The notes: generated by a model not told the origin, from the sequence alone. 64,000 bases of DNA from Aeromonas sanarellii (GCF_000820085.1 NZ_CDBN01000098.1:1-64000), one strand, 5' to 3'. Counted from the first letter of the stretch, positions 47,013-57,823 are shown. Numbers and translations: made by a program.

Positions 47013-47986
47013 CAGTCCTGGGTTCCCTTCTTTTCTAAAAGAGTGCTGGGTAAATGAAATTGTGGCAGCCCGAACCAGGCTCGGGCCGCCAGGGCATCTC
47101 GTTCGATCTGCTCTTTCAAGGCGGAGAAAGAGTCAAACTTCTGCTCTTCGCGCAGCTTGTGGCGAAGCAGCACCTTGACCTGCTGACCATATAGATCACC
47201 AGAAAAATCAAATAGATGTACTTCCAATCTGGCTTGTGTACCGCTCAAGGTCGGCCGTACACCCACATTGGCGACACCGGGGAAGGTCTTGCCGGAACAT
47301 ATCACTTCCACCGCAAACACGCCACCGACCGGGACAACCTGGCGTTTGAGGGCCAGATTGGCGGTGGGAAAACCTATAGTGCGCCCCAGCTTGTCGCCGT
47401 GGGCCACCCGACCGCTGATGGCATAGGGGCGACCGAGCATCAGCTCCACCTCCGCCATGCGCCCGGCCCTGAGGGCCTCGCGCACCAGGGTGCTGCTGAC
47501 CCGCTGACGGGAAAGCTGGAAGCTCTGGGTGCTGATCACCTCGAACCCGAAGCGTCGCCCCGCCTCTTCCAGCAGATGGAAGTCCCCTTCCCGCCCCTTA
47601 CCGAAGCGAAAATCGTCGCCCACCACCAAGTAATGCACCCCGAGCTTCTCCACCAGCAGCTGCTCGATGAAGGTGCTGGCCGCCTGCTCGGCGAAACGGT
47701 GGGTGAAGCGCACGCAGAGCATGCGGTCGATCCGCATGGCCTTGAGCGCTTCGTACTTCTCCCGCCAACGGCTGAGGCGGGCGGGCGCGGCGGCACCGGC
47801 AAACAACTCCAGCGGCTGGGGCTCGAACAGCATGACGCAGGCCGGCAGGCCGAGCTGCGCGGCCTTCTCCTGCAAACGGGCCAACACCGCATGGTGTCCC
47901 TGATGAACCCCATCGAAGTTGCCTATGGTCAATACACAGCCCCGGTGACGGGGCTTGATATTGTGAATGCCGCGAATGAGCTCCAT
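47012..47986 (-). CDS. ribF: Bifunctional riboflavin kinase / FAD synthetase
   Basis: A 324-residue enzyme making FMN and FAD. The N-terminal nucleotidyltransferase domain has [14 protein letters not shown] (HxGH-like) and the C-terminal kinase has [13 protein letters not shown] and [12 protein letters not shown]. The ATG at 47986 ([10 protein letters not shown]) matches the E. coli start MKLIRGIHN; the ATG 24 bases upstream is less likely. First gene of the ribF-ileS-lspA-fkpB-ispH operon. Confidence 0.97.
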   Translation of the reverse strand: MELIRGIHNIKPRHRGCVLTIGNFDGVHQGHHAVLARLQEKAAQLGLPACVMLFEPQPLELFAGAAAPARLSRWREKYEALKAMRIDRMLCVRFTHRFAEQAASTFIEQLLVEKLGVHYLVVGDDFRFGKGREGDFHLLEEAGRRFGFEVISTQSFQLSRQRVSSTLVREALRAGRMAEVELMLGRPYAISGRVAHGDKLGRTIGFPTANLALKRQVVPVGGVFAVEVICSGKTFPGVANVGVRPTLSGTQARLEVHLFDFSGDLYGQQVKVLLRHKLREEQKFDSFSALKEQIERDALAARAWFGLPQFHLPSTLLEKKGTQD

Positions 47987-48117
47987 CAGTGCCTTGTGCG
48001 TTGCTGCCATGGAAATCGGCGGATTATATATCAGGCAGCAATCAGGGTCAGCCCTGCCGTTGACCCGATTTCAGCTATCCGATGCCGTGTCCGACGCCAT
48101 GGAGACGGGGTTGCTCC

Positions 48118-49680
48118 CTATTGGCGATCTGATTTCAGGTGTCTTGGCCGGATGCCCAGCGCCAGCAGGACTATCCCGTACAGCGCCCCGCCAAGGCAGA
48201 GCAGCAGGGTCAGCTCCAGGCTGGCCTTGCCCATGCTCCAGGCGCCCCACTGGGGGAGATCCGGTGACAGATAGGCCAGAAGCCCCCCCATCAATACCGT
48301 TGCCGCCAAGAGCTTGAGGCAGAACACCCCGGTGTTGCGGGAGGGGCGGTAGACGTTCTGCTGATAGAGCCCCTTGAACAGCAGGGCCGCGTTCAGGGTG
48401 CCGGAGCAGGCGGTCGCCAGCGCCAACCCCACGTAGCCCAGGGGATAGATGAAGAGGAGGTTGCACACCATGTTGGCCACCATGGCCATGATGCCGATGC
48501 GCACCGGGGTCTTGGTGTCCTGACGGGCGTAGTAGCCCGGTGCCAGCACCTTGATCAGCATCAGGGAGAGCAGGCCTGTGGTGGACGCCAGCAAGCTGGC
48601 GCTCGACATGCTCACCTCGTGCAGGCCGAACTCGCCGCGCATGAAGAGCACTCGCAGTATGGGCTCGCGCAGCACGGCGATTCCCACCATGGCGGGCAGG
48701 CCCAGCAGCATCACCATGCGCACCCCCCAGTCCATGGTGCGGGAGAAATCCGCCGGATCCGCGTCCACATGCTTGCGGGCCAGGGCTGGCAGGATCACCG
48801 TGCTGATGGCCACGGCAAAGAGGCCGAGGGGAAACTCCAGCAGCCTGTCCGAGTAATAGAGGTAGCTGATGGCACCTGTGGCCAGGAAGGAGGCCAGCAT
48901 GGTGTTGATCAACAGGTTGATCTGGCTGACCGAGACACCGAACAGGGCGGGGATCATCAGGGTGCGGATCTTCACCACCCCGGGATGGTGCCAACCCCAC
49001 TTGGGCCAGACCAGCATGTTGAGCTGGCGCAGGAAGGGGTACTGGAACAGGAACTGTACCAGACCGCCGAGGAAGACACCGATGGCCAGCGAGATCTCGG
49101 GGCGATCCAGCAATGGCGCTATCCACCATGCCGCCCCTATCATGGTGACGTTGAGAAACACCGGCGTGAACGACGAAACCGCGAAGCGCCCGAAGGTATT
49201 GAGGATGGCTCCCGCCATGGCGGTAAAGGTGATGAACCAGAGATAGGGGAAGGTGATCTTGAGCATCAGGCTGGCCAGCTCGAACTTCTCCGCCGCCGGG
49301 CCACCGTGCAGCCAGTCCCAGAACCAGCCCCAGCCGAACAGGGCCGTCAGGACGCCTGAACCCAGCACCCCGAGCAGGGTCACTACGGTGACGATACCGC
49401 CGAGGGTACCTGCCACCGCGGCCAGCAGATCGCGCAGCGCCTGCTCGTCACCGTTTTTCTTGTACTCCGTCATCACGGGGACGAAGGCCTGGTTGAACGC
49501 CCCTTCGGCAAACAGGCGGCGCAAGAAGTTGGGAATGCGATTGGCGAAGAAGAAGACGTCTGCGGCCACCCCGGCACCGAGCAGATTCGCGATGACCACA
49601 TCGCGCACCAAGCCCATCACACGGGATGCCAGCGTCATTCCGGACACTATCATGCCGGATTTGATCAATTTCTTACTCAA
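48118..49680 (-). CDS. murJ: Lipid II flippase MurJ
   Basis: A 520-residue inner-membrane protein with 14 hydrophobic segments that flips lipid II for peptidoglycan assembly. It matches E. coli MurJ: MTLASRVMGLVRDVVIANLLGAGVAADVFFFANRIPNFLRRLFAEGAFNQAFVPV. The start appears to be a TTG at 49680 (SKKLIKSG) with GAGG before it; relatives begin about there. An ATG at 49653 would remove the first helix start. Divergent from rpsT. Confidence 0.97.
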   Translation of the reverse strand: MSKKLIKSGMIVSGMTLASRVMGLVRDVVIANLLGAGVAADVFFFANRIPNFLRRLFAEGAFNQAFVPVMTEYKKNGDEQALRDLLAAVAGTLGGIVTVVTLLGVLGSGVLTALFGWGWFWDWLHGGPAAEKFELASLMLKITFPYLWFITFTAMAGAILNTFGRFAVSSFTPVFLNVTMIGAAWWIAPLLDRPEISLAIGVFLGGLVQFLFQYPFLRQLNMLVWPKWGWHHPGVVKIRTLMIPALFGVSVSQINLLINTMLASFLATGAISYLYYSDRLLEFPLGLFAVAISTVILPALARKHVDADPADFSRTMDWGVRMVMLLGLPAMVGIAVLREPILRVLFMRGEFGLHEVSMSSASLLASTTGLLSLMLIKVLAPGYYARQDTKTPVRIGIMAMVANMVCNLLFIYPLGYVGLALATACSGTLNAALLFKGLYQQNVYRPSRNTGVFCLKLLAATVLMGGLLAYLSPDLPQWGAWSMGKASLELTLLLCLGGALYGIVLLALGIRPRHLKSDRQ

Positions 49681-49794
49681 GACGAGGCCTCTGGAACTGT
49701 CGGAAAGAAAAGAATGCTGTTAGAATCGGCCGACAGTTTAACCGTCTCCCATCTGACACACCACCGGGGGGCGGTGTTTATTTGCACAAATCAT

Positions 49795-49823
49795 TTGACA
49801 ATATGTGGTTGGGAAGGCATATT
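49795..49823 (+). promoter_or_regulatory. Sigma70 promoter of rpsT
   Basis: TTGACA (49795-49800) and CATATT (49818-49823) with a 17-base spacer, 49 bases upstream of the rpsT start. Confidence 0.7.
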
Positions 49824-49871
49824 TCCGGGCCTTTTCAATACACTCGCTAAGACAGTTTTAGGAGTTTTACC

Positions 49872-50135
49872 TTGGCTAACATCAAATCTGCTAAGAAGCG
49901 TGCTCTTCAGTCAGAGAAACGTCGTCAGCACAACGCCAGCCGTCGTTCCATGACCCGTACCTACCTGAAGAAAGTGATCGCTGCCATCGCCTCTGGCGAC
50001 AAGGCTGCTGCCACTGCCGCTTTCGCTGTTGCTCAGCCGATCATGGATCGTATGGCGACCAAAGGCCTGATCCACAAGAACAAAGCTGCTCGTCACAAGA
50101 GCCGCCTGTCTGCTCAGATCAAAGCCATGGCTTAA
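49872..50135 (+). CDS. rpsT: 30S ribosomal protein S20, UUG start
   Basis: An 87-residue S20, which binds the 5' domain of 16S r[29 protein letters not shown] and the basic C-terminus. The start codon is TTG at 49872, with TAGGAG 8 bases before it. E. coli rpsT also starts with UUG, and that weak start is part of its autogenous control, so the same control is likely here. Confidence 0.97.
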   Translation: MANIKSAKKRALQSEKRRQHNASRRSMTRTYLKKVIAAIASGDKAAATAAFAVAQPIMDRMATKGLIHKNKAARHKSRLSAQIKAMA

Positions 50136-50160
50136 TCAGCATCCGCTGATGAAAGCTGAA

Positions 50161-50187
50161 AAAACCGGCCTTAGTGCCGGTTTTTTA
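50161..50187. terminator. Bidirectional terminator between rpsT and hlyU
   Basis: ACCGGC / GCCGGT (50164-50169, 50176-50181) flanked by A and T runs on both sides. It reaches into the hlyU stop (50185). Confidence 0.88.
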
Positions 50188-50487
50188 TTTGGGTTCGCTG
50201 CAATACAGCCTGTGCAACAATCCGATCATCTCGCGTACCTCAAGGCTGCGCAGAGAATAGTAGACCGTCTGGGCCTCCTTTCTCGTCGCCACCAGCTCAT
50301 CGCGCCTCAACACGGCCAGATGTTGTGACAGGGCCGACTGACTCAGCCCCAGCCGCTCATTGAGTTCCCCCACCGACAACTCCCGCTCCAGCAACTGACA
50401 CAGAATGAACAGTCGCCGCTCGTTGGCCAGCGCCTTGAGCAGGGTGACGGCACGCCCGGCATTCGCCTCCATCTCTTCCAACTGCAT
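50185..50487 (-). CDS. hlyU: HlyU-like ArsR-family transcriptional regulator
   Basis: A 100-residue winged-helix protein very similar to Vibrio HlyU, a redox-responsive activator of haemolysin genes: LLKALANERRLFILCQLLERELSVGELNERLGLSQSALSQHLAVLRRDELVATRKEAQTVYYSL. The two cysteines (Cys30 and Cys96) correspond to those of HlyU. It lacks the metal-binding motif of ArsR. Convergent with rpsT. Targets cannot be told from this window. Confidence 0.88.
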   Translation of the reverse strand: MQLEEMEANAGRAVTLLKALANERRLFILCQLLERELSVGELNERLGLSQSALSQHLAVLRRDELVATRKEAQTVYYSLRSLEVREMIGLLHRLYCSEPK

Positions 50488-50536
50488 CTCATCCCCTCTC
50501 CTGCAAGACAGCCATCATAACCCCGACCTCGACGAT

Positions 50537-51469
50537 TTAAAAAGACAGGCTCGCTGGTTGAATGGCGGTGAAATCCTCCTGCCCGGCAAAGAGGAAGGAG
50601 AAGTCGCTCTCGCACACCCGTTTCACCGCAGGATGCTGGATCATCCGTTCGGCGAAGATGACGTAGTACTCCTCCATCAGATCCTGGGTCTCTCCCAGCA
50701 GCATCACCTCCTCCCCCTCCAGGATCTCCTCCCGGTAGATGGTCGGTGCCATGAAGATGCCCTGATTGAAGAAGCCGAACGCCTTCATCAGGGCCGCATC
50801 ATCGAACTCCCCCAGGATGCTGGGAGAGATGCCCTGTTGCTCGAACCATTGGGTCAACTGGCGACCCATGGCGGTACGGCGACCGGGAATGAGCAGCTTG
50901 CGCTCCTCCAGACAGGCGGGAAAAGGCTTTTCGGGCAGCGGCGCCTTGCAGAAGAAGCTGACGCCACAGCCTCCGAGCCGCTTGGAGAGCAGCCCGGCAT
51001 GCTGGCTGGAGTCCACCGGGCAGTCGGAGAGGATCATGTCGAGCTTGTGCTCACTCAACTGCTCCAGCAACAGCTCGTGGGTCGACTCGAAGCAGCGTAG
51101 GTGGATGGAGCCGTCGTTCGGGATGACGGAGAGCAGCACCCGGCTGGCGAGGCGCTTGGAGAGCGCATCGGCGATGCCGACGTCGAACAGGACCTGGCTC
51201 TCCTTGCGGTAGTTGACGATATCCAGCATCTCGTAGGAGAGGCTGAACATCTTGTCGGCATAGCGGAACACCAGCTGGCCAAGCTCGGTGGCTTCGAGAG
51301 ATCTCCCTTTTCTGATCAACAACTTGCCGCCGAGGCGCTGCTCGAGCAGCTTTATCTGGCCGGTGACGGTCTGGGGTGTCAGGAAGAGGGCTTCCGCCGC
51401 CTGCGTGACGGAGCCCTTCTTCTGCGTCATCCAAAAATAGTAGAGGTGATTGTAATTAAGGTGTGACAT
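50537..51469 (-). CDS. nhaR: LysR-family activator NhaR
   Basis: A 310-residue LysR regulator that activates nhaA in response to Na+ in E. coli. The HTH reads [50 protein letters not shown], matching E. coli NhaR; the effector domain follows. ATG at 51469 lies inside the 3' end of the small secreted-protein gene (14-base overlap); the longer in-frame extension has no homology. Last gene of the nha operon. Confidence 0.95.
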   Translation of the reverse strand: MSHLNYNHLYYFWMTQKKGSVTQAAEALFLTPQTVTGQIKLLEQRLGGKLLIRKGRSLEATELGQLVFRYADKMFSLSYEMLDIVNYRKESQVLFDVGIADALSKRLASRVLLSVIPNDGSIHLRCFESTHELLLEQLSEHKLDMILSDCPVDSSQHAGLLSKRLGGCGVSFFCKAPLPEKPFPACLEERKLLIPGRRTAMGRQLTQWFEQQGISPSILGEFDDAALMKAFGFFNQGIFMAPTIYREEILEGEEVMLLGETQDLMEEYYVIFAERMIQHPAVKRVCESDFSFLFAGQEDFTAIQPASLSF

Positions 51470-51860
51470 CCGATGGGGTTCCCGCGCCAGGCGGGCTCCG
51501 GTAGCAGCTGAGTTCAACCGCCAGAATGTCATACATGTCGCTGATCGAGTCAACCTTGTTCGCGTCGAACTGCGCCTGCAAATGGGCCTTGAGACGAACG
51601 GGATCCGGCATCCGCTCGGAGCAGTAGCGCTTGTTGGACTGCTTGACCCGCTCGCCGGCCCGGCTGCTCAGGGCCCGCTCGGCGAAGGTCTCGCCAAACC
51701 GGGCCTTGGCCTGCTTGTCCCCCAGCATCAGGGCGCTGTCGACCACCCCGTTGAGATAGGCCGAACAACCGGCCGAGGCCGCATCCTGCTGGCAATCGGC
51801 CAGGCCGTTCCCCCAGACCACAGGACTCGCCAGCATGACTAACCATCCGAGTCGTTTCAT
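51456..51860 (-). CDS. Small exported Rap1a/Tai-like protein in the nha operon
   Basis: A 134-residue protein with a signal peptide ([19 protein letters not shown]). The mature part reads [24 protein letters not shown] and, further on, [20 protein letters not shown] and AVELSCYR. Four to five cysteines and the C-x2-YLNGVVD...YC...LSC pattern recall the Rap1a/Tai domain, known from type VI secretion immunity proteins but also from many others. Its ATG overlaps the nhaA stop by 4 bases and its end overlaps nhaR. The function in this operon is unknown; the match is by pattern only. Confidence 0.65.
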   Translation of the reverse strand: MKRLGWLVMLASPVVWGNGLADCQQDAASAGCSAYLNGVVDSALMLGDKQAKARFGETFAERALSSRAGERVKQSNKRYCSERMPDPVRLKAHLQAQFDANKVDSISDMYDILAVELSCYRSPPGAGTPSDVTP

Positions 51861-53047
51861 AACCCCTCCGTGCTTTGATTCGCCTCCCGATTGGGCAGCG
51901 CCATCCGCAGGGCGATATAACCGGTCACGGCCGCCAGGGTGGACCCCGCCAGGATCCCGAGGCGCGAGTAGCTGCCGTAGTCCAGTCCGCCATGCTCGAA
52001 CGCCAGCGACGCGATGAACATCGACATGGTGAAGCCGATGCCACACAGGATGCTGACGGCAAAGATTTGTCTGAAGTTCACTCCTTGCGGCAGCTGGGCG
52101 ACACCGGTTTTCACCGCCAGCCAGCTGATGGTGAAGATCCCGAGCGGCTTGCCGACGAAGAGGCCCAGTATGATGCCCATGGGAAGCGGGTTGAGCAGGG
52201 CCGAGAGATAGATCCCCTCCAGAGAGACCCCCGCATTCGCGAAGGCGAACAGCGGCAGGATCAGGAAGGCGCTCCAGGGGTGCAGCACATGCTCCAGATG
52301 CTTGAGCGGTGACGCATAGCGCTTGCCGTTCAGCGGGATCATAAAGCCCACCACCACACCGGCCAGCGTCGCGTGGACGCCGGACTTGAGCACCGCGACC
52401 CAGAGCACCAGCCCCACCAGCATGTAGAGGCCAATTCTGTCCTCACCACGGCGGTTCATCCAGAGCAGGGTCAAGGTGGCCACCACACCTATCGCCAGCG
52501 CGGTCAGCGACAACTGCTGGGTATAGAACAAGGCGATGATGATGATGACCCCCAGGTCATCCATGATGGCCAAGGCCAGCAGGAAGACCTTGAGGCTGGT
52601 CGGTACCCGCTTGCCCAGCAATGCCATCACCCCGAGGGCGAAGGCGATGTCGGTCGCGGCCGGGATGGCCCAGCCAGCCCGGGTGGCCTCGTCCCCGTAG
52701 TTGAAGAGGCTGTAGATGATCGCGGGGGCCAGCATGCCGCCCACGGCGGCAATGGCCGGGAAGGTGGCCTGCACCCGGGAGGAGAGCGCCCCCTCCAGCA
52801 TCTCGCGCTTCACTTCGAGGCCGACCAGCAGGAAGAAGATCGCCATGAAGCCGTCGTTGATCCAGAGCAGCAGCGGCTTGTTGATGTCGAGAGCCGCGAT
52901 ACGAACCTGCACCTCGGTATTGAGGAAGCTCTGATAGTGCTGCGCCAGGGCCGAGTTCGCCAGGCCCATGGCCAACAAGGCGGCCAGGATCAGAATTATT
53001 CCGGAAGCGGACTCCAGTTTGAGAAAACGCTTGAATACATCGCTCAT
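51857..53047 (-). CDS. nhaA: Na+/H+ antiporter NhaA
   Basis: A 396-residue inner-membrane antiporter that exports Na+ for protons. The Na+ site aspartates lie in [19 protein letters not shown] and [18 protein letters not shown]. About twelve TM segments. Length agrees with E. coli NhaA (388). First gene of nhaA - small secreted protein - nhaR, with overlaps throughout. Confidence 0.97.
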   Translation of the reverse strand: MSDVFKRFLKLESASGIILILAALLAMGLANSALAQHYQSFLNTEVQVRIAALDINKPLLLWINDGFMAIFFLLVGLEVKREMLEGALSSRVQATFPAIAAVGGMLAPAIIYSLFNYGDEATRAGWAIPAATDIAFALGVMALLGKRVPTSLKVFLLALAIMDDLGVIIIIALFYTQQLSLTALAIGVVATLTLLWMNRRGEDRIGLYMLVGLVLWVAVLKSGVHATLAGVVVGFMIPLNGKRYASPLKHLEHVLHPWSAFLILPLFAFANAGVSLEGIYLSALLNPLPMGIILGLFVGKPLGIFTISWLAVKTGVAQLPQGVNFRQIFAVSILCGIGFTMSMFIASLAFEHGGLDYGSYSRLGILAGSTLAAVTGYIALRMALPNREANQSTEGL

Positions 53048-53239
53048 GTCTAACTACCCGTAAAATTGCATCTTTTCAGTCTAGGGGTCGAGTAGTTCAA
53101 TGAAAAATCGTTTCTAACAGCCAGTAACAACGAGAAAACCGAAGGCAAAATGAATTGTGTCTGCTATAAGCACCATCTTCCCCTCCCCTTCCCCCAGTTC
53201 CTTACGCCAAAAACTGCATAATAATTCACATGAGGCATG

Positions 53240-53260
53240 AAAAAGGCGCCCGCAGGCGCC
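53240..53260 (-). terminator. Rho-independent terminator after thyA
   Basis: On the minus strand GGCGCC-TGCG-GGCGCC followed by TTTTTC (complement of 53240-53246). It lies 58 bases past thyA. The rest of 53048-53317 shows nothing I can assign. Confidence 0.85.
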
Positions 53261-53317
53261 AATGGAACAGGAGTGTCAAACCGTCTTCACTGTCCGTCTC
53301 CGGGGGCAAGGGGCCCC

Positions 53318-54112
53318 TCAGATAGCGACGGGGGCCTTGATGCCGGGATGGGGATCATAGCCCTGGATCTCGAAGTCCTCGAACCTGTAGTCGAAGATGG
53401 AGTCCGGCTTGCGCTTGATCACCAGCTGCGGCAAGGGCCGCGGCTCACGGCTGAGCTGCAGCGCCGTCTGCTCCATGTGGTTGGCATAGAGATGCACGTC
53501 GCCTCCGGTCCAGACGAAGTCCCCCACCTCGAGGTCACACTGCTGGGCCATCATGTGGGTCAGCAGAGCGTAGCTCGCGATGTTGAACGGCAGGCCGAGG
53601 AAGACATCGCAACTGCGCTGGTAGAGCTGGCAGGAGAGCTTGCCGTCCGCCACATAGAACTGGAAAAAGGCGTGGCAGGGAGCGAGCGCCATCTTGTCCA
53701 GCTCGCCCACGTTCCAAGCGGAGACGATGATGCGGCGAGAATCCGGGTTTTGCCTGATGTCGTCCACCGCCTTCTGGATCTGATCCACCACGCCACCGTC
53801 CGCGGTCGGCCAAGAACGCCACTGGGCACCGTAGACGGGCCCCAGATCACCGTGCTCGTCAGCCCACTCGTCCCAGATGCTGACGCCGTTCTCTTTCAGA
53901 TAGGCGATATTGGTGTCACCGTTCAGGAACCAGAGCAGCTCGTGAATGATGGAGCGCAGGTGACACTTCTTGGTGGTCACCAGCGGGAATCCTTCCGCCA
54001 GATTGAAGCGCATCTGATGGCCGAACAGGGAGAGGGTACCGGTACCGGTGCGATCGGATTTGACTGCCCCTTCGTCCAGAATTTTCTGCATCAGATCGAG
54101 ATAGGCACGCAT
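53318..54112 (-). CDS. thyA: Thymidylate synthase
   Basis: A 264-residue enzyme (E. coli also 264) that methylates dUMP with methylene-tetrahydrofolate. The active cysteine lies in [12 protein letters not shown], with [22 protein letters not shown] and the terminal [11 protein letters not shown]. One-base overlap (TAATG) with lgt. Distal gene of rppH-ptsP-lgt-thyA. Confidence 0.99.
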   Translation of the reverse strand: MRAYLDLMQKILDEGAVKSDRTGTGTLSLFGHQMRFNLAEGFPLVTTKKCHLRSIIHELLWFLNGDTNIAYLKENGVSIWDEWADEHGDLGPVYGAQWRSWPTADGGVVDQIQKAVDDIRQNPDSRRIIVSAWNVGELDKMALAPCHAFFQFYVADGKLSCQLYQRSCDVFLGLPFNIASYALLTHMMAQQCDLEVGDFVWTGGDVHLYANHMEQTALQLSREPRPLPQLVIKRKPDSIFDYRFEDFEIQGYDPHPGIKAPVAI

Positions 54113-54936
54113 TACTTGGCCTCCTTGGGCGCATTGCCGAACAGACGGGGCTGTTTATAGGCGGCCCAGACCATGAGCGCACCCGCCACTATCATCGGGG
54201 TGGAGAGGATCTGGCCCATGCTGATTTCGTTGAAGTAGAGGCCCAACTGGCTGTCCGGCTGACGGACGAACTCCACCAGGAAGCGGAACAGGCCGTAGAA
54301 CAGCAGGAACAGGCCTGAGATGGCGCCGCGGGGTGGATGCTTGCGCCAGAACAGGTTCAGGATGATGAAGAGCACCACCCCTTCCAAGGCGAACTGGTAG
54401 AGCTGGGACGGATGGCGCGGCTCGGGGCCCGCCTCCGGGAAGATGATGGCCCAGGGCACATCGGTGACCCGCCCCCACAGCTCGCCATTCATGAAGTTGC
54501 CGATGCGACCGACGCCGAGGCCAAAGGGGATGAGCGGCGCCACGAAGTCGGCCACGGTGAAGAAGTGGCGCTGGGTCTTGTGGGCAAACCAGATCATGGC
54601 GGTGATGACCCCGATGAGACCACCGTGGAACGACATGCCCCCGGTCCAGATCTTGAACAGGTAGGTCGGGTCGGCGAGGAAGAGATCGAAGTTGTAGAAC
54701 AGCACGTAGCCGATGCGGCCACCGAGAATGACCCCGAGGAAGCCGTAGAACAGCAGGTCGGAGACCTCGTTGCGGGTCCAGCCGCTGTTCGGCGCATCGG
54801 CGCGACGGCCCGCCAGCCACATGGCGAAGGCGAAGCCGAACAGGTACATGAGACCATACCAGCGAACCGATAGTGGTCCCAAACTGAATGCTACGGGATC
54901 AATCTGCGAGAAAATCCAATATCCGTCGTGCTGCAT
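54112..54936 (-). CDS. lgt: Prolipoprotein diacylglyceryl transferase
   Basis: A 274-residue inner-membrane enzyme that transfers diacylglycerol to the lipobox cysteine. The signature [21 protein letters not shown] is present, as is FHGGLIG with the catalytic histidine. About seven TM segments. Co-transcribed with ptsP and thyA. Confidence 0.98.
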   Translation of the reverse strand: MQHDGYWIFSQIDPVAFSLGPLSVRWYGLMYLFGFAFAMWLAGRRADAPNSGWTRNEVSDLLFYGFLGVILGGRIGYVLFYNFDLFLADPTYLFKIWTGGMSFHGGLIGVITAMIWFAHKTQRHFFTVADFVAPLIPFGLGVGRIGNFMNGELWGRVTDVPWAIIFPEAGPEPRHPSQLYQFALEGVVLFIILNLFWRKHPPRGAISGLFLLFYGLFRFLVEFVRQPDSQLGLYFNEISMGQILSTPMIVAGALMVWAAYKQPRLFGNAPKEAK

Positions 54937-55002
54937 AAGCGGCCCCAGTCATAGGAAAAGCCGCATTCTCCGATCATTCGCCAGCAGGAACAAGACTGAA
55001 TA

Positions 55003-57282
55003 TCAATCTGGCAGCCTGACCTTGTGGCCCGCCCGCAGCAAGCCGCCCAGCCCGTGTTCTTCCAGGTAGCGGGCAAACAGGCCGCGCAGCACGTGGGGAT
55101 TGTCGTGCTTGAGGCCATCGGCCAGCAGCGTCTTCAGCTCCCCGAGGTCGGATTGACGCAGCACGTACTTGATGCGCGAAATATTGTGGGTATTCATGCT
55201 GAAGCGGCGATAGCCCATGGCCAGCAGCAGCAGCACGCCGACCGGATCGCCGGCCAGCTCGCCACAGACCGAGACCGGCTTGTGGTAGCGCTGAGAGGCA
55301 TCGACCAGCAGCTGCAGAGCGCGGATCACTGCGGGGTGGAAGGCGTCGTAGATGCTGGCGACCCGGGCGTTGTTACGGTCCACAGCCAGCAGATACTGGG
55401 TCAGGTCGTTGCTGCCCACCGACCAGAAGTCGATGAGGGGTGCCATCTCAGGCAGGATATAGAGGGCGGAGGGGACTTCAATCATCACCCCGAGGCTGGG
55501 GTAGCGGATCACCGCATCGCGGCTCGCCGCCTCCTCCGACACCTCGCGCCAGGCCTGATCCAGCAACCGGCGGGAGGCCTTGATCTCACTGACGCTACTG
55601 ATCATCGGCAGCATGATGGCCAGATTGTCCAGCCCTTCGCTGGCCCGCAGCATGGCCTTGAGCTGAACCAGGAAGAGCTCGGGGTGATCCAGAGTGAGCC
55701 GGATCCCCCGCCAGCCAAGGAAGGGATTTTCCTCCACGATGGGGAAGTAGGGCAGCTGCTTGTCCCCTCCCACGTCCAGGGTGCGCATGCAGACCGGTCT
55801 GTCCCGGTAGGTCTCCAAGATCCCGCGATAGCGCGCCGTCTGCTCCCACTCCGAGGGGAAGCTGTCCTGCAGCATGAAGGGGATCTCGGTGCGATAGAGT
55901 CCGACGCCGTCCGCCAGATGGTTGAGGGAGATCTCGGTATCGGCGCTGAGGCCGGCATTGAGCAGCAGGGAGACAGGCGTGCCGTCGGCGGTCTCGGAGG
56001 GCTGGTTGTCGACGCTGCGCACCAGGGTATCCAGCGCCCGCTCCTCGCTCAGCAGTTGCCGGTACTCGGTCAGGATCACCTGGTTGGGTTCGATGAAGAG
56101 ATCGCCGCTGTAGCCATCGATGACCAGGGTGCGCCCGCCGATGTCGCCGAGGGGCAGATCCACCCCCATGATGGCAGCCACCCCCATGGCACGGGCCAGG
56201 ATGGCGGCGTGGGAGTTGGTCCCCCCCTTGAGCGACACCACGCCGCTCAGGAATTCCCGCGGGATCTCGGCGAGTATGGTGGCGGTCACCTCGTCGGCCA
56301 CCAGTACCACGGACTCTCCTATGGTGAGCTGCTCGGGCTCGTCCTGCACCAGACGGCTGATGAGCCTCTGGGCGATGTCCTTCACATCGGTGGAGCGCTC
56401 TCTCAGGTAGGGATCCTTCATCCCCTTGAACTGTTCGATCAGGCGATCGCTGATGAGCTTGACCGCGGAGATCGCGGTCCAGTGCTCCTTGCTGACCTTG
56501 TTGCGGATCGGCTTGATGTAGCCAGGGTCGTCCAGCAGGTGCAGATAGATGTCGAAGATCGCGACCGAGTCCTGGCTGTAACTCTCGCGAAAGCGCAGCG
56601 CTAGGCTCTCCAGATCGTGGCGCACCTCCTCCACCGCCAGCTCGAGGCGGGCCAGCTGCTTGCCGTGGTCCTCGTCCTTGCGCGGCGTGATGGTGTTGAG
56701 CGCCTTGCGCGGGCGCCACACCCAGGCCTTGGCGATGGCGATGCCGCTGGCCCCGGCGATGCCGCGCAGGGGCTTGCTCCAGTCGGTCTTCTGCAACCAC
56801 CCCTTGGCCTGGGCCTGGGCGATGCGAGCCGCCAGCTGGGCCGCCAGGGTGACCATGAAGGACTCTTCCCCTTCATCGAACAACCGACTCTCTTTCTGCT
56901 GCACCACCAGAATGCCCACCACCTGGCGCTGATGCATGATGGGGGCACCGAGGAAGGAGCGAAACGCCTCCTCGGCCACGTCGGGCAGGAACTTGAAACT
57001 GGGGTGGGCCGGGGCATCGGCCAGGTTGATCAGCTCTTCACGCTGACCCACCAGACCGACGATGCCCTGTTCGAAGGGCAGGGTCGCCTTGCCCACGGCC
57101 GACTCGGCCAGGCCATCGGTGGCCGCCAGCCGGTAGCGGCGCATCTCTGGCTCGGCGACATAGACAGAGCAACAGTCCACCGTCATGGCGAGCCGGGTCT
57201 GGCTCACCAATGCATGCAGGGCCTGTTCGAGGGTGTTGGCCTCGGCCATGCTTTCCACGATGCGTCTGAGTTCCGTCAGCAA
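55003..57282 (-). CDS. ptsP: Phosphoenolpyruvate-protein phosphotransferase PtsP (nitrogen PTS enzyme I)
   Basis: A 759-residue enzyme I(Ntr), which takes phosphate from PEP to NPr. The N-terminal GAF domain (about 1-155) is followed by the enzyme I domains; the phospho-histidine lies in GGTNSHAAILARAMG, and the PEP site in SVGSNDLTQYLLAVDRNN. The start is a TTG at 57282 (LTELRRIVE), with AAGGAG upstream; relatives begin MLTRLREIV. It lies 13 bases after rppH. Confidence 0.97.
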   Translation of the reverse strand: MLTELRRIVESMAEANTLEQALHALVSQTRLAMTVDCCSVYVAEPEMRRYRLAATDGLAESAVGKATLPFEQGIVGLVGQREELINLADAPAHPSFKFLPDVAEEAFRSFLGAPIMHQRQVVGILVVQQKESRLFDEGEESFMVTLAAQLAARIAQAQAKGWLQKTDWSKPLRGIAGASGIAIAKAWVWRPRKALNTITPRKDEDHGKQLARLELAVEEVRHDLESLALRFRESYSQDSVAIFDIYLHLLDDPGYIKPIRNKVSKEHWTAISAVKLISDRLIEQFKGMKDPYLRERSTDVKDIAQRLISRLVQDEPEQLTIGESVVLVADEVTATILAEIPREFLSGVVSLKGGTNSHAAILARAMGVAAIMGVDLPLGDIGGRTLVIDGYSGDLFIEPNQVILTEYRQLLSEERALDTLVRSVDNQPSETADGTPVSLLLNAGLSADTEISLNHLADGVGLYRTEIPFMLQDSFPSEWEQTARYRGILETYRDRPVCMRTLDVGGDKQLPYFPIVEENPFLGWRGIRLTLDHPELFLVQLKAMLRASEGLDNLAIMLPMISSVSEIKASRRLLDQAWREVSEEAASRDAVIRYPSLGVMIEVPSALYILPEMAPLIDFWSVGSNDLTQYLLAVDRNNARVASIYDAFHPAVIRALQLLVDASQRYHKPVSVCGELAGDPVGVLLLLAMGYRRFSMNTHNISRIKYVLRQSDLGELKTLLADGLKHDNPHVLRGLFARYLEEHGLGGLLRAGHKVRLPD

Positions 57283-57295
57283 CTAGTTGTGCTCC

Positions 57296-57823
57296 TTAGC
57301 GCGAGCGGTTGCGCCGCCCATCCTTTCGATTAGCCTGCACCACGGGCACTGGCATGGCCAGCGGGGCAAACTCCTTCATCACCCGGCGGTAAACCTCCCG
57401 CTTGAAGGAGACGACCTGACGCACCGGGTACCAGAAGCTGACCCAACGCCAATCATCAAATTCCGGGTGACCATGGCAGCCAAACTGGATCCTGGACTCT
57501 TTACCGGGATCGAGCTGCAACAAAAACCACTTCTGCTTCTGGCCAATACAGACCGGTGAACTGTCCCAGCGAACGAGCCGTTTGGGTAAGCGATATTTCA
57601 ACCAGTTGCGACTGGTCGCCAAGATGGTCACATCGTCCGGCTTGAGGCCTATCTCCTCATACAGCTCACGATACATGGCCTGTTCCGGCGATTCACCATC
57701 ATCAACCCCCCCCTGCGGAAACTGCCAGGAGTGCTGCCCATAGCGCTTAGCCCACAATACTTGTCCGTCACGGTTACAGATCACGATGCCGACATTGGGA
57801 CGAAATCCGTCGCCATCTATCAC
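57296..57823 (-). CDS. rppH: RNA pyrophosphohydrolase RppH
   Basis: A 175-residue Nudix enzyme that removes pyrophosphate from 5'-triphosphorylated mRNA and starts decay. Nudix box [23 protein letters not shown] is intact, with WQFPQGG before it and [21 protein letters not shown] at the end. Start is a GTG at 57823 ([11 protein letters not shown]). First gene of rppH-ptsP-lgt-thyA. Confidence 0.98.
   Translation of the reverse strand: MIDGDGFRPNVGIVICNRDGQVLWAKRYGQHSWQFPQGGVDDGESPEQAMYRELYEEIGLKPDDVTILATSRNWLKYRLPKRLVRWDSSPVCIGQKQKWFLLQLDPGKESRIQFGCHGHPEFDDWRWVSFWYPVRQVVSFKREVYRRVMKEFAPLAMPVPVVQANRKDGRRNRSR

Noticed and set aside
44703..47057. A 784-codon open frame on the plus strand across ileS
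   Set aside because: It is antisense to ileS, whose HIGH, KMSKS and zinc motifs are intact. The composition is typical of a shadow frame.
50185..50487. An arsenic-responsive ArsR repressor
   Set aside because: The ArsR metal-binding ELCVCDL-type motif is missing and no ars genes are nearby. The sequence follows HlyU instead.
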